Assembly: GCF_958979055.1 (NCBI RefSeq)
Contig: NC_084888.1
Location: 6,743,501 to 6,807,500 of the forward strand
Length of the DNA stretch: 64,000 bases
Direction of reading: 5' to 3'
Source of the DNA: Alnus glutinosa
Taxonomy: Eukaryota > Streptophyta > Magnoliopsida > Fagales > Betulaceae
Shown here: one piece after another, positions 25,201 to 41,149 of the stretch
Layout: every line of letters begins with the position of its first letter
Numbering within the stretch: the first letter of the stretch is position 1
Notes under the pieces: model-generated
What the model saw: only the letters and a program-made list of their open reading frames with translations
Told to the model about the DNA's origin: nothing
Database searches by the model: none
Made by a program: the position numbers and the translations under genes

Positions 25201-28200
25201 TTTCAATGAATATGTTGCCAATTATGCTTAGGAATTCCAGTCATCAGCGTTGTCCTTATCCAGTTAAATTGAATGATTTTACTTGTTACAGTTTTGAGCA
25301 GGAACCTTTCAAGTCGTTACCTCTTATATGGACCATCCATGAAAGATCGCTTGCTACTCGTTCAAGACAATATGTTTCAAGTGGTCAGATTGACCTTTTA
25401 AATGATTGGAAAAGAGTCTTCAACCGTTCTACCGTTGTTGTCTTCCCAAACTATGTCCTGCCGGTAATATTTAATGGACTGTTCTTTTCTTTTAGACGCT
25501 CATGAACATCGTATGTAATGATTTATCACATTTGGTACACATGGAAAGGGTGCTTCACTGTATTCAGTTAAAACATCTCCTGTGTGTAACATCCGCACAT
25601 TCTTCATTTTTTAATTCCCTATATATTACATTCTTTATCAATTAGGAAAGAGTATATCTGATTCAGGAGATATAAGTAATGTGCAGATTGGAAACCATAA
25701 TCTGATAAATAAATGTTATATTGTGAGAACATTCTAGTTACAAATAGTATGATGGGATGATAAATTGTTATTATCTAATTAATTAAGCTTTTAAACTACG
25801 AGCTGAAGCCGGCACTTATTTCTAGTGGTCTGATTTCTTTCTGTTCTTTCAACAGATGATTTACTTCACATTTGATGTCGGAAACTTTTTTGTTATTCCG
25901 GGTTCTCCTGCTGAAGCATTGGAAGCAGACACTGTAATTGCCTTGCACAAAGATAATATGCATGTCCAGATGGGTTACGAGCCTGAAGATGCTATTATAG
26001 CAATTGTGGGAAGCCAATTTTTGTACAGGGGTTTGTGGCTGGAGCATGCCATTGTTTTACAGGCTTTATTACCAGTTCTTTCAGACTTCCTGTCAGATAA
26101 TAATTCCAATTCTCAACTCAAAATCATCGTTCTAAGTGGGGATTCAACAAGTAACTATGGTGTGGTTGTGGAGGTACATATCTGCAGAAGTTTGGTTCTA
26201 TCTATTAGTGGGTGTATTAGTTTAAGCTTCTTATAGTTATCTGGTTGTCCCTAGGCAATTGCTCTTGAATTGAAATATCCAAGTGGCGTTGTGAAGCATA
26301 AAGCTCTTGATGTGGATGCAGACAATGTCTTAAGCATGGCTGATCTTGTGATATATGGATCCTTCCTTGAAGAGCAATCTTTTCCAGACAGTTTGATGAA
26401 AGCCATGTGCTTCGGGAAACCCATCATTGCCCCAGATCTCTCCATGATAAGGAAATATGTATGCCCTTCTAAATACTGGTCTCTTCTCTTGGCACACTAA
26501 TTCTGACCAACACAAACACGTGTCAAAGTAACATAGTGTAATACAACAAGAGAAGTTTCATGGGAGGGAAAATGCATTCATTATCTTCATTCAATTCTGC
26601 AAAGTCCTATCCCCAGGCATGGAAATCTTTTTTGGCCGTTGAGCTTTTTCTAGGACCTTATCTTAAAAATGATTCCATGTTCCACCCAGACTTGAACCCT
26701 GCTCTTTTCCATCTTCTTGTTCTTTTTTATGCCTTTTACTTAAAGCAGAATATCCTCTTTACTGGTGTTGTAGCTCCTCATGCATTCATCTCTTATTTCA
26801 TTTTATTTTTATTTTTCTCCTTGCTACCCATCTATCAACATCCTCATTTGTGGTCTGCAACTTCATGGACATGTATTCTTTTATTTCCCCCTGGCTGGCC
26901 TTACAGTCTTATGAAATTTTATCCCCTACATGGTGGTCCTCAAAGAAGTGGTTCCATGCCCTTTTCTTTTTTTTGACGAAAATTAATTTTCTACCTTAAG
27001 GCTTCTTATAACTAGTCGGCTTGGAGACCCTTAAGGAAGGTCCTCTTAGATCTTAAGTTTATTTTAGTATTAAAATTCACCTTCAGTTGTTTATCTTAGT
27101 ATCGTGCGGCTGAGCCTATTTAGCAACATCAGAATTTTTTACATAAGGAATCTCATATGTGGGAACTAACTGAAATGTAGGTATCAATTTCCTGTCTGTT
27201 GCCTGTGCTAGAGTGACTGCTTATAAGGCATCTCAGACATCTTCCCAATCTTATTGTTTTCTTATTTTGAATTATTAGTATGTTGCATATGTTTTTCTAA
27301 TCAAACTACTAACTGCATTGGCAATAACTACTAGGTTGATGACAGGGTGAATGGCTATCTTTTCCCTAAGGATAATACTAGGGTTCTGACACAAATCTTA
27401 AGACAAGTGTTCTCAAAAGGAAAATTATCACCACTAGCTCGCAATATTGCCTCAATAGGAAGAAGTACGGCGAAAAACCTGATGGTTTTGGAAACTGTTG
27501 AGGGATATGCTTCGCTCCTTGTAAATGTTTTGAACCTCCCATCAGATGTTGCGCCTGTTAAGGCTATTGCAGAAATCCCTCCCAAGTTTAAGGAAAAGTG
27601 GCAATGGCATTTATTTGAAGGAATATCAGATTCGACATATATGAACAGTACTTTGAAAAGTTACACATTTTTAGAAAAGTTTGAGCAGCACCGGAACCAT
27701 ACTCAAAGAGATAGATCTGGTGCTATAAATGCTGATGATGGATCATTTTTATACAGCATTTGGGAGGAAGAGAAAAACTTTGAGATGGCTAATACCAGAA
27801 GAAGAAGAGAGGAAGAAGAGGTAAGTGATGTGCTGGACAATAGTATATTTCTGTCTAAGATATGGATTGAATCTTCTGATGACCTTGACTAAACATCTGT
27901 TCTTTGCGTAAAAACTAACCTAATTTGGAATTTGATGCAGTTAAAGGATAGAACTGATCAGTCTCATGGAACCTGGGAGGAAGTGTATCGAAATGCCAAA
28001 AGGGCTGATAGATCTAAGCACGATTTGCATGAAAGGGATGACGGGGAGCTTGAAAGGACTGGCCAACCGTTGTGCATTTATGAACCTTACTTCGGGGAGG
28101 GTACCTGGCCTTTCCTACACATCTCTTCTCTTTATCGCGGGATTGGGCTGGTGAGTTACCAAACTCACTCTTCACCTTTGTTTTTGTAAGGCAGACACAG

Positions 28201-30241
28201 TTGTAGACAGTTGTAGATCATACCTCTATATAAATATGCAATTACAATACTCCTTTTTCCGAAAAGTATGTTGATTTCCGAAAAGTATGTCAATCTTAGA
28301 AATGGCATGCTAGGAAAAAATTGTATATTCATTCCTCTACACAATGAGGTACTATTTCTTTTCCTAATAGTCTCATTTTTTTGCTGTCAGTATTACATAT
28401 ATCTTGTTTAGCAAAATAACATTCAGAGTTCAGTGTGTGGTTTTAATTGCTGGTGACAATTTTAAAATGATATATACTTTTTTTGTTTGTGTTTTTTAAT
28501 TTCTTTGTACCCTAAAAGGTTGACAGAAATAATGAATTATTAGTATGCTGTGTGTTATAAAGAGGACAGCAGTTCAGTATGCTATGCCTTTATCATGGAG
28601 ATTGGTTGGTCTACAGGCTGCTCTTCATCTTATATATGCTTCTGCAGTTCTTGCAATGACAACCCTTTGTAGTATGCACATTTTCTTTCAAGATGGGTTC
28701 CTTGTGGCTGTGGTCGCTTGTTTTGGTATTCTGGTTCTTTTGTGTGTGTGTGTGTTGTGTTCCTTGGCACCTTTCTGCTATACTTGAGGGTGCCTTGATA
28801 CTAATCTAATAGTTATTGTACTTGTTTCTCTTAAGTTGGAATTTGGATGAGATGAGCTATATTGCCTTCAATCTCATGTGGATACATGGACTGGGTACTT
28901 GCAGTCCAGTAAAGGCCGGAGACCTGGAGTAGAAGATGTTGATGCACCTTCTCGGCTTCCGCTTCTTAATAGCCCTTACTATCGAGATATTCTTAGTGAA
29001 TATGGAGCCTTTTTTGCAATTGCAAATCGGATTGACCGCATACACAAGAATGCTTGGATAGGTTTTCAGTCTTGGAGAGCAACAGCAAGGAAGGTATGTG
29101 GTTGCTCTTCATATTGCTTTATCCAAGGTTTTGTTCCTCTGATCTGCTTTAAAGTACTTTTTCTTAAAAAAAAAAAAAAAAAATTCTATTACCTCTCTTC
29201 AAGCGAAAATGATTTCAAAATATTTGAATACCAACTAATGAGCCTCACAAATCTTTCCTTCTGATGACAAAATATGGGATTTACTAAATCAAATCACAAG
29301 AAATCTCGAATCAGACCATTTGTATTTACTTCAACAAAAGAAGTGTGGGCCTCTTCCACAGGCCATTTCAAATGCCAACTACTGCCCATCTGTCCTTTTG
29401 TTTGACTCTTATTGATCTTTTCGGAAGTTAAAACAGTATCATGTGATGATGTTATGGGGAAAGTTATTCCTGCTCTCTTGATGTGGAGCATTTGGAGAGA
29501 AAGGAATCGGCATCTCTTTGAGGATAGCGAGACCAATGTGCTTTTCCTTAAATTCTGATTTCTGAGATCTCTTTTGAATTGGGTTATTGTATATGTTCCT
29601 AATTTTGCCTCAGAGAATCTGGTAGATTTGATTTGTTTTTTATATTGTAGTAGCATCTAGGGCTTCGGCTCTCTTGTATACTTTTCGTGTACGAGGGCTT
29701 TGCCCCCCCCTTTTTTTTTTCTATAAAATTATTTTTATTCATCAAAAAATGTTATGGGGCATGTCACAAGATGGCACTCCCCCTGCAGAACAGGCCTTGC
29801 AACCACTGAACCTATTGGCCTTGCAAAGATAGCGATGTGGATCACTTTATGTCAATCAAACTCGCTTGTATCATGCGATTTATATTTGTTTTAAAATTCC
29901 ATATTGATTAAAAAAAGTGTATTGAACCTTCAACATTTTGTTTTGTTTTGTTTTGTTTTTTTTTTTTCTTTTTCTGGAGCCCTTAACTCTTGCTGTATAT
30001 CTAATGTGGGTGCTTAAACAGGCGTCTTTGTCTAGAATCGCTGAAAATGCATTATTAGATTCTATCCAAGCACGGAAGCATGGGGATGCACTCTACTTTT
30101 GGGTGTGCTTGGATTTGGATCCACGAAATCCTTTGCAGCTGGATTTTTGGTCATTCTGTGATGCTATAAATGCTGGAAATTGCAAGTAAGACCAGTTAAA
30201 AAATCTTTGACATGATTTGTGGTATAAAATAATGGTTTATA

Positions 30242-30299
<58 letters not shown>

Positions 30300-31850
30300 T
30301 TAAATTCTTAACCTGATTTTCGCCATATTGCTGACAATTGAAGGTTCGCATTTTCTGAGGCTCTTAAGAGGATGTACGGTGTTAGGTATAATTTGGATTT
30401 GTTACCTTCCATGCCTGTAGATGGCGGCACTTGGTCTGTGATGCAGAGCTGGGCTTTGCCAACTAGGTCCTTCCTAGAGTTCACGATGTTTTCTAGGTAG
30501 GAGAGATTGACAACTTAGTTTCTCTAGCACTATAAGCTTATCTCATGTATTGAGAAAGTAATCTACTGAGAGTTCATTCACTTTTTAACCTGTTGATATG
30601 ATCCTGTGTGCAGAATGTTCGTTGATGCATTGGATGGGCTTATGTATGACGAGCACCATTCAAGTGGACGCTGTTATCTGAGTTTGTCCAAAGTAACTTG
30701 CTCACTTGATCAAATTGTTATGTTTGTCTCTGTCAAGAAATTTTATTTCAAACTGCTTTCAAGTTTCATTCATTAAACACACAAAAATGGGCTCATCATT
30801 TCAACATAGGTCATCTGAAGGAACCTACTGGCCATGGAAAAATGGCCAGATGTATCCAACTTTAAGTTGAGTTCAGTCAACTACTTGATTAATAGAAGTT
30901 CATCAGTTATTGAGTGCATTTTTGTTCAAAGTCTCATGGGGGAGTTAGGAACCATGTGTAAATGGGATGATCCTATCGGTTTATATATAATTTGGATACA
31001 CAAAATTTGTCTTGTATAATTTAGTTTATAACAGCTAAAGTTATTGAGTTATGAAGTGTCCTTATTCCAAATCACTGTTAGACATTCAAAATATTAGTTT
31101 TTGAGAAGGGAAATGGTTTTCTTGGGAAGAATATGGATGGCGTCTCCTGTGAAATGGTATGAAAGACACCATTACGCATGCATATGCTTTTTGTTAGTAT
31201 GGCGGACTTATTTCTTGAATTCTGGATTCGCTGCTTGACTTGCCCTAAAGCTAAAAGAAAAATAAAATAAAATAAAATAGTTCTATACCCTTTAGAATAA
31301 AAAATTGTTTGGATTGACATTCTTAAATTTTAGTTTTCCAAATTATATGGCTTGCTATTGGTCTATTTTATGGTGATTGAATTGAGTGTATTTATATTTG
31401 CAGGATAAACATTGCTATTCGCGGCTTCTCGAGCTACTCATAAATGTTTGGGCTTACCACAGTGCAAGGCGGATGGTGTATGTGAACCCTGAGACAGGTG
31501 CAATGCAGGAACACCACAGATTTAAGAGCCGGAAAGGTCAAATGTGGATACGATGGTTCTCATACACCACACTTAAGAGCATGGATGAAGATTTGGCGGA
31601 GGAGTTCGATACTGATCGCTCTACTAGACGGTGGTTGTGGCCATCAACTGGTGAGGTCTTCTGGCAAGGTGTATATGAGCGAGAACGGAATTTAAGGCAT
31701 CGGCAAAAAGAAAATAGGAAGCAAAGAAGTAGGGAAAAAATTGATAGAATTAGGAAGCGAACACACCAAAAAGTAATAGGGAAGTATGTGAAGCCCCCAC
31801 CAGATTCAAACACGACTGTGGTTACAGAAACGATTTCAGGATCAAACTAA
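16274..31850 (+). CDS. large membrane-anchored GT1/GT4-type glycosyltransferase
   Basis: Fourteen exons: 16274-16717, 16933-17019, 17777-17886, 18378-18428, 25292-25463, 25856-26173, 26255-26458, 27335-27820, 27941-28150, 28905-29093, 30022-30185, 30344-30496, 30614-30692 and 31404-31850. All phases agree and give about 1037 aa. The N-terminus is Arg-rich and cytosolic (about 1-48), followed by one membrane span (about 50-70, [18 protein letters not shown]) and a lumenal two-lobed GT-B domain. The sugar-nucleotide region is [20 protein letters not shown] at about residues 433-452. It keeps the first Glu of the usual E-x7-E motif but has Lys where the second is expected. A C-terminal extension (about 560-1037) ends in a basic coiled segment rich in R/K/E. 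It resembles the plant family of Arabidopsis At5g04480/At4g01210, whose acceptor I cannot name. The 6.9-kb fourth intron is full of transposon relics, yet all exons stay open. Confidence 0.92.
20193..20453 (-). pseudogene. gag-like N-terminal fragment of the intron LTR element
   Basis: An 86-codon open frame just downstream of the primer-site-like motif. It is Glu/His-rich with coiled character ([10 protein letters not shown]). The position fits the N-terminus of gag. No nucleocapsid, protease or RT is present. Confidence 0.4.
20615..20804. mobile_element. hAT-like MITE nested in the right LTR
   Basis: Terminal inverted repeats AGGGGCGGAACT and AGTTCCGCCCC. It is flanked by 8-bp duplications ATGGAGGC (20607-20614) and ATGGAGGT (20805-20812). 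The left LTR keeps the uninterrupted site (CATGGAGGCTAAG near 19093). It contains a run of about 18 G (20696-20713) and no coding sequence. Confidence 0.75.
21595..23480 (-). mobile_element. 5'-truncated LINE (L1-type) relic, minus strand
   Basis: The minus strand ends in poly-A (plus-strand T run 21602-21612). It encodes broken ORF2 C-terminal segments at 22501-22241, 22237-21962 and 21992-21627. Segments such as [30 protein letters not shown] and [15 protein letters not shown] match the zinc-binding domain after plant LINE reverse transcriptases. Frameshifts separate the pieces and the RT core is mostly lost. There is a 27-bp poly-G run near 23307-23333. Confidence 0.75.
23307..23333. repeat. 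poly-G tract
   Basis: Uninterrupted run of about 27 G on the plus strand. It may be unstable or G-quadruplex forming. Its exact length is prone to sequencing error. Confidence 0.7.
23351..23622. repeat. 136-bp tandem duplication
   Basis: Two adjacent copies (23351-23486 and 23487-23622). Both carry GCTATTGAGAAAACCC, AGAACCGAG, ATGGATATGCAGAACGCAA and AACATGTATAAAAGATCA with a few substitutions. It lies at the 5' truncation point of the LINE relic. Confidence 0.85.
24020..24257 (+). mobile_element. LINE 3' tail in GT intron 4
   Basis: GT-rich sequence ends in TGTGTACTTACGGGCGCC, TTTTCAATAATATTTTTGC and ACTTATCAAAAAAAT. This is the same LINE-type ending as elsewhere in the window. Confidence 0.5.
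24855..25140. repeat. pair of degenerate direct repeats, LTR-derived
   Basis: GTTAAGATATTAATTAAATG near 24855 and GTTAAAGTATTAATTAAATG near 25060 are each followed by TTTTCTATCAGTTTAAG-like and TTTAACATG sequence. They look like ends of an old LTR element. Similar sequence sits in the chitinase intron at 32694-32765. Confidence 0.4.
29395..29755 (+). mobile_element. LINE 3' fragment in GT intron 10
   Basis: The plus strand encodes [19 protein letters not shown] sequence around 29488-29530, typical of the extreme C-terminus of plant LINE ORF2. It is followed by TTGTATACTTTTCGTGTACG, a C run and TTCATCAAAAAATG. There is no upstream RT. Confidence 0.6.
30246..30296. repeat. (TC)n microsatellite in GT intron 11
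   Basis: About 25 uninterrupted TC dinucleotides between exons 11 and 12, close to the acceptor at 30343. Confidence 0.9.
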
Positions 31851-32556
31851 AATATCATGGGGTTTTGGCATCATTTAAAGTAGAGTGTAATTTGCAAATT
31901 CTTTTCTTTTTGTAGATTTTTTTTTTTTGATTGGAAGGATGCATAAATATGTGTTCTGTATGAGGGTTTTGTATGTAAAACTGCATCCTTCTGGCCATTG
32001 ATCTTATTTAATGGCTAAAAATGTATTATAGTATACCTTTTTTGCTTTTCCTGACCCCATTTTTTAAGATGATACATTCTTTGGAGGACAGAAATTGGAG
32101 AGGCTGAGACATTTCTAACCATCGAGCACTCTTCGCTGTCTTTTGTGGGTAAATATGATTAGATTCTTTACCTGCAACTTTGTACTCAATTCATATGTAC
32201 GGATGCAAGCATATAATATATTCGTAAATTGTGATTTTATGAGAGATATCAGAGGAAGTAAAAAGTTACTCTAAAAAGTGTGTTGTGTTTTATTTTTTGA
32301 AAATTGTTTTATTTTGTGTTTTGAAAATTGAATTTTTTGTTTAATGTTTGAGAAAAAGAGTGTATTTTATTTTCGAGAAAAAAAGAAAAAGAAAAAGAAA
32401 GACGTTTTGAAACCATTACCAAGCATATACCAAATTTTTCTGATAACAGTTTTTCATCTTATCAATAATGTAGTAATACTTGGATAGGTAAATAAAAACT
32501 GGATATGAACGTTCCACGTATGGATTATAATCTATATGCTTATTACCAATTATCCT
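31851..32556. other. GT gene 3' UTR and intergenic DNA
   Basis: No gene. Probable 3' UTR to about 32040, then A+T-rich sequence with GTTTTATTTTTTGAAAATTG-like repeats. It ends at the breakpoint with the truncated chitinase unit (about 32557). Confidence 0.45.
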
Positions 32557-34436
<1,880 letters not shown>

Positions 34437-35498
34437 ACCCTAAGAGTACTAACAACAGATTCTCAACATGGTGTTGGTTGCAAGTGACACCCTCCTGGTT
34501 GAGGACAGGGGGGTGATGAGGAATATCCGATATCTCGGACGGGGACACCCCCCCCCCCCCCCGGTTGAGGACAAGGGGGGGTGATGGAGAACATGAGGCC
34601 TTAGCAAAGTCGACCTCAGGTAAGGAAGTCAAAGGAGACCGTCCTGAAAGTAAAGTTGCCGGCGTCAGGCCGAAATCGACTTCCCATAAATTATTTGAGT
34701 TGGGGGTTATGCCAAAGATAAGGGATTTTCGGTCTAACAATCTAGAAGTCGAGTAAAGAAATCGGAGTGATTGCCTCTTCTTTGAAGAAACAGAAAGGGA
34801 CACAGTGCCCCCAGTGGTCCCGGACTTCAGAAATGCCGGCCAGCGGAAATCCATCTACCGGAGGAAGTTGACGGTCCGGCGATGGATTTATGACTATTGA
34901 GAGCGATGGATATGTTAAAAGTGCTATCAGAATTACTGTCCGGGGTAGCACGATGCAAATACTCGACACAATGTTGTGTGGACATAATTTTATGATTTAT
35001 GAGACGTCCATTTCGGTGGTAGTCCAAAGAGATTATTGAAGATTGATTTGAAATTCATGTTGCCAAGAAGATTTTATTAGATTTGCTCATAGTACACACA
35101 TGCATGAAGACAAGAAGAACGGACAACCCCGAAGGAACACTGTGAAGGGTAGTCATCTGGCTACAAAGATGAATTGTCTGAAAATTTTGAAGGGTTCACC
35201 CGCGCAAAGTTCAAGTACAGCTTGAATGGTTGAGCTCTCGTGAGCAGTCAGGGCGAAATTGAGGTGTTACACAATTCCTGCGGGCTGGACAGGAACAGGT
35301 TGGCGTGAGGCCGGAGGTCACACACCCTTGTGTGTCTAAAGCCGAAGATCGCACATTCAGTGAAACCGTTGTGAAGAGTGAATACTCCAGGGCCATCCAT
35401 GATGAATTGGTGAATATGCTCAGTCGTGAGGACCGCACCAGGAACGAGGAGTATTGCGAGAAGATCTGGAGAATTCAAAAAGAATGAAAGGGAAAATC
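34437..35498 (+). mobile_element. spacer of the inverted repeat: fragment of the LARD-like LTR element
   Basis: From about 34482 to 35498 this is almost identical to 46132-47147, the 3' part of the interior of the LTR element at 42747-47958. Differences seen are a longer C run at 34549-34562 and a few single bases (for example CGGGCTGGAC for CGGGCAAGAC). The first 45 bp continue the chitinase-unit flank (ACCCTAAGAGTACTAACAAC). It has no LTR and no target duplication, so it looks like copied filler DNA rather than an insertion. Confidence 0.85.
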
Positions 35499-37656
<2,158 letters not shown>

Positions 37657-37733
37657 TTACTAGTGCGCTTTGCTTATAACTTGCCGCTTCAATTCGCTTG
37701 AGAGTTGAGAATCAATGGTGAAGGAACATCCAC

Positions 37734-37741
37734 TTATATAG
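37734..37741 (-). promoter_or_regulatory. TATA box of chitinase-like gene (U2)
   Basis: Minus-strand CTATATAAG about 85 bases before the ATG at 37653, followed by a leader of ordinary length. Confidence 0.6.
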
Positions 37742-37759
37742 GCATATGTGGGAATTGAA

Positions 37760-38440
37760 TACCAAAGGACTACGTAAGCCCACACGTCTCTAGAAGAATA
37801 TTCCCTCCAAAATGCTAGCATTCACATCCGTTCTACAAATATTTAGTTAAACAATCATTTGTTTTTTTAACTACTCACTTTTTTAAAGCACTTAGCTGCA
37901 TCGATCAATTGTGATTCTAGTTTTAGTTATTTACTTTTACTATTACATTTAAATATCATTTCTCCAACAATCTTATACGGAGAGAGAATCAGACAAAAAA
38001 TGTGAACTATATTCAATAGTCGAATACTGCATTAAAGTATTCAGTAGTCAAAAACCACATTAACTAAGTTTAGACCAGTAGGAAACTGTCCTGGCCGAGA
38101 TGATAGATTTTCTATGACCTGTACATACGCGCGCGCGTGTGTATATATATATATATTCATCCTCACAACTTGAAAGTGTGCTGAAATCTCTTCGTGATGG
38201 GTTTAAATATACTACGAGAGATTAGTCTCTGTGAAATTAATTTAATCTGAGGCTTTGGCTTTTGTACTGCATATATAGCTTTACACTTGTTTGGCTGCCT
38301 AGAAAGTTTGGTAAATGACTTATTACTTGTCACTTCCCCACATTTTTCAGCAACCAAGCAGAGTGTTTGGTAAATGCTCGGAAGATTGTTTTTTGTTCTT
38401 TAATTCTTTGTTTGTTCCACAGATCAAGTTTCTTTGGTAG
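37760..38440. other. upstream region of chitinase gene U2
   Basis: A+T-rich with no gene. It includes an alternating purine-pyrimidine run (CGCGCGCG then TGTGTATATATATA, about 38127-38156). Confidence 0.5.
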
Positions 38441-38451
38441 GCGCAAAAAAT

Positions 38452-38640
38452 AAATATTTTTTTTAAAAAAATAATACCCGGTCCGGATATGTGGTTTTAT
38501 CCGAGATGATCGGATAACCCTCGATTAACCGGGGTACCCGGATCCGGATCAAGTTATTGAAATCCAATAATCGGGGACCCCAATTCTGATTCCCAATTTT
38601 GGTCAATAACCAAGAATTGGAATCAAATTTACATCCCTAT
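38452..38640. mobile_element. MITE-like relic rich in CCGGAT motifs (U2)
   Basis: Contains ACCCGGTCCGGATATG, ACCCGGATCCGGATC and a terminal AATTTACATCCC, as seen at the ends of hAT-type non-autonomous elements. The left boundary is unclear. Repeated at about 59806-59992. Confidence 0.35.
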
Positions 38641-38779
38641 ATTTTCAGCAGAGGAAAGGAAGCGACTAGCGGCGAAGATGCGAGCCTACTCTTCTCAAGC
38701 CTACTAAAATAGCTTAGGCTTACCAAGCCTAGTCTACAACAACAGGGCTACAACAAGCAAGCTTTCACCGTAGGCACTT

Positions 38780-39840
38780 TTTTTTTTTTTTTGAACAAAT
38801 AGCATGTGCTATTTAACTTCTAGAAGCCCAAAGGCTACATCGTGAGCAATGAGGGACATACCCCCCACACACTCTTAAGTCAGAAGGATCTGACTTAAAA
38901 AACAATTACATATGTAGAATCTCAAATTTCACTAAAATTACAATCAGCCCCCTAACAAAGAAAATTCTAATAAAACTTGAGCCACACATAAGCAATTGTA
39001 CCTAGAAACAAGAGAATACACAAACACAACTAGCAGAAAATACAATCCAAAACATCAGAGGGGAAGCACTGTCTACGCCGGAGACCGGCGCGTGTACAAC
39101 ACGCACCTCCCCCGAAACCGCCAGCCATCAGATCGGCCTCCCAGTGCCCAACCGCCGCCTTTGCACGGCAAAAAAATGTCGGAACGAGACCTCCACGCGC
39201 CGGTCGAAGAGAAAACTTCACTGGTGCGTGACAATCACGCGCCGGTCACCGATGATCCCGACAGCCGGAAACAAACAGCTGCGGAGCAAGAAGACACTGG
39301 TGAACCCATCTGAGCGGCGCATGTCTCTAGAAAGCCAATGGAAAAACGTAGATCTAGCATCAAAAGTTGAAACAGTTTAGGCACAAATACGCTCCACCGG
39401 CGAGACAAAACGAAAACAAGAACACCCCGCCAGACGCCTCGGGAAGGACCTCCTGTCAGAGAACGAGAAGAACAGAAAAGAAAACAAACACAAATAACAC
39501 AAGACTCCAGAGCCCAGAGGACTCGGAGAACAAAACTCCACAGCCTAAAACGACTGTAAGAAAGACTACCTTCCCCATGGTACACACCATGGAGGAAGCA
39601 AAAAAATTTCACCGGGGAAGGGAGGCTTAGAAGCCCCCCTTCCCAGCGATCAACAGATTGCTAGTTTTGTATTCAGAAGAAGACTCCCACGAGAGACAGA
39701 GAGAGAAACTGGATGAGAATAAACTTGAATGAAATGATCAGTAGAAACCTTCCTTCCCCATGAAAATAATCAAGAACTTCGTTGCCATTGGAGGCGAAGA
39801 CAAATTCTACCATCCTACCCAAAAACAAGCTTACTGCTTA
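38780..39840 (-). mobile_element. LINE-like retroelement tail, minus strand (U2)
   Basis: On the minus strand this ends in CTTTGGGCTTC, TAGCACATGCTATTTGTTC and a poly-A (plus-strand T run 38780-38794). That is the same family as the first 98 bases of the window. The upstream kilobase is G+C-richer than its surroundings and carries open frames on both strands (for example 39612-39235) without a recognisable domain. The second copy is at 60130-61190. Confidence 0.5.
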
Positions 39841-40287
39841 TGGCATCCTGTTTGGACCACTTATTTTGTTTCTGACTAATGCTATGTTTGTTTTGACGTA
39901 AAATATTATTCGTCGTAAAATATTTTTAGAGAAATTATTTTTTAGAAAAAATGATTTTCCTTAAAAATATTTTTTAGCGTTTGACTCTTATGAAAAAATT
40001 ACCAACTACGAAAAACAATTGGCAACGAAATTCCGACAATGATGGCTGGAATCCGACAACGGTGGGCCAGATTTAAGCTAGGACTATATTTTTATTTGTG
40101 GTAAAGTATTCATCCTCACAACTGGGTCCAAAGGTTTAATACCTCCATTCCATGCCCGGTTAACTTGTTTTTCTTTTGGGTTTGGTTTTTCAAACCTTAT
40201 TCAGTTTGAGTTTGGGCTAAAAAACCCATGAAACTTGGCCTGAATACGATGCTCAGCCGGCATCCTTGTTTGATTTTGCGATAAAAA

Positions 40288-40589
40288 GGGTGTGTTTGGG
40301 ATTGCGATTCCGTAGTGAAAAAGTGCGATTTTAAACCAAATCGCAGAAAATGAACCGTTTGAAAATTGCGTTTTGAAAAAACTGTGATTTGAAAACGCAG
40401 AAAAGTGCTTATTCAAATCGCAGGCAATGTGGTGCTTTTTTGAAAACGCAGTATTTTAAAAGATTAACCTGCAATTTTAAAGGCCAAACTGCGATTATAC
40501 CAAACGCTTAACTGCGTTTTTAAAAATCATTTTTTTAAATCGCACATTTTAAAATCACACTTTTTGAAATCACAAATCCAAACGGACCC
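40288..40589. mobile_element. PIF/Harbinger (Tourist)-like MITE (U2)
   Basis: Ends GGGTGTGTTTGGGATTGCG and CACAAATCCAAACGGACCC are inverted repeats. The interior is full of GCGATTTTAAA/TTTAAAATCGC motifs. In the second copy (61640-61941) the flanks are TAA on both sides, the 3-bp target of Harbinger elements. Here the left flank has mutated to AAA. Confidence 0.7.
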
Positions 40590-40965
40590 TAAAAGTACTA
40601 ACAACAGATTCTAAACCATTTTCTCTATATTTAGGAAATAAAACTATTTTTTACTACCCTATAAAAAACACTTCCCTTATCTTTTCCAATATCAATTAAA
40701 TATTATTTTTTACCCTTATTTTATTTTTTTTCTCTCTTTCCTACTTTTTCTCTCTTCCCTATATCAATTAAATATTTTTTTTTATATTAAAATAATACAT
40801 AGGAAATGAATAGTAGACATGTATATATAGGGAATTACTATTCATTTTCAACATCCTCATCTAAATATAGGGCATCTGCTGTGGGAGGTTTTTTGATGTT
40901 TTTCATGAAATTTTCTCTAAAAGGAAGAGATCCAATATAAGCTAACTGCTACTAGTGCTCTAATG
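40590..40965. mobile_element. small TIR element in arm F (first copy)
   Basis: Ends AGTACTAACAACAG and, reverse-complemented, AGCACTAGTAGCAG match imperfectly. The interior is A+T-rich with TATTTAGG/CTAAATA near each end and no coding capacity. Other copies are at about 56465-56845 and 61942-62320. Confidence 0.45.
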
Positions 40966-41149
40966 TACTAAGTCCTACAACCTTTTGATTGAAATCAACG
41001 GTCATGTTTAAACCATCACATGACAAGTTTCAAAAGACAATCCCACTGCATCCCAACTGAAGACGTGGCGAGCAAAACATGTGCAAACGCACGTACCATA
41101 TAACTGCATCCTTAATTGCCAATTTGAAAGTGTGCTAACAACCCATTAG

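Noticed and set aside
28545..28787. 80-codon hydrophobic frame in GT intron 9
   Set aside because: It sits in an intron bounded by good splice sites with matching phase, and ends in a TG repeat. No homologue recognised.
39235..39612. 125-codon minus-strand frame in unit U (and 60587-60964)
   Set aside because: It lies in a G+C-rich LINE-like tail and overlaps another open frame on the opposite strand. No domain is recognised.
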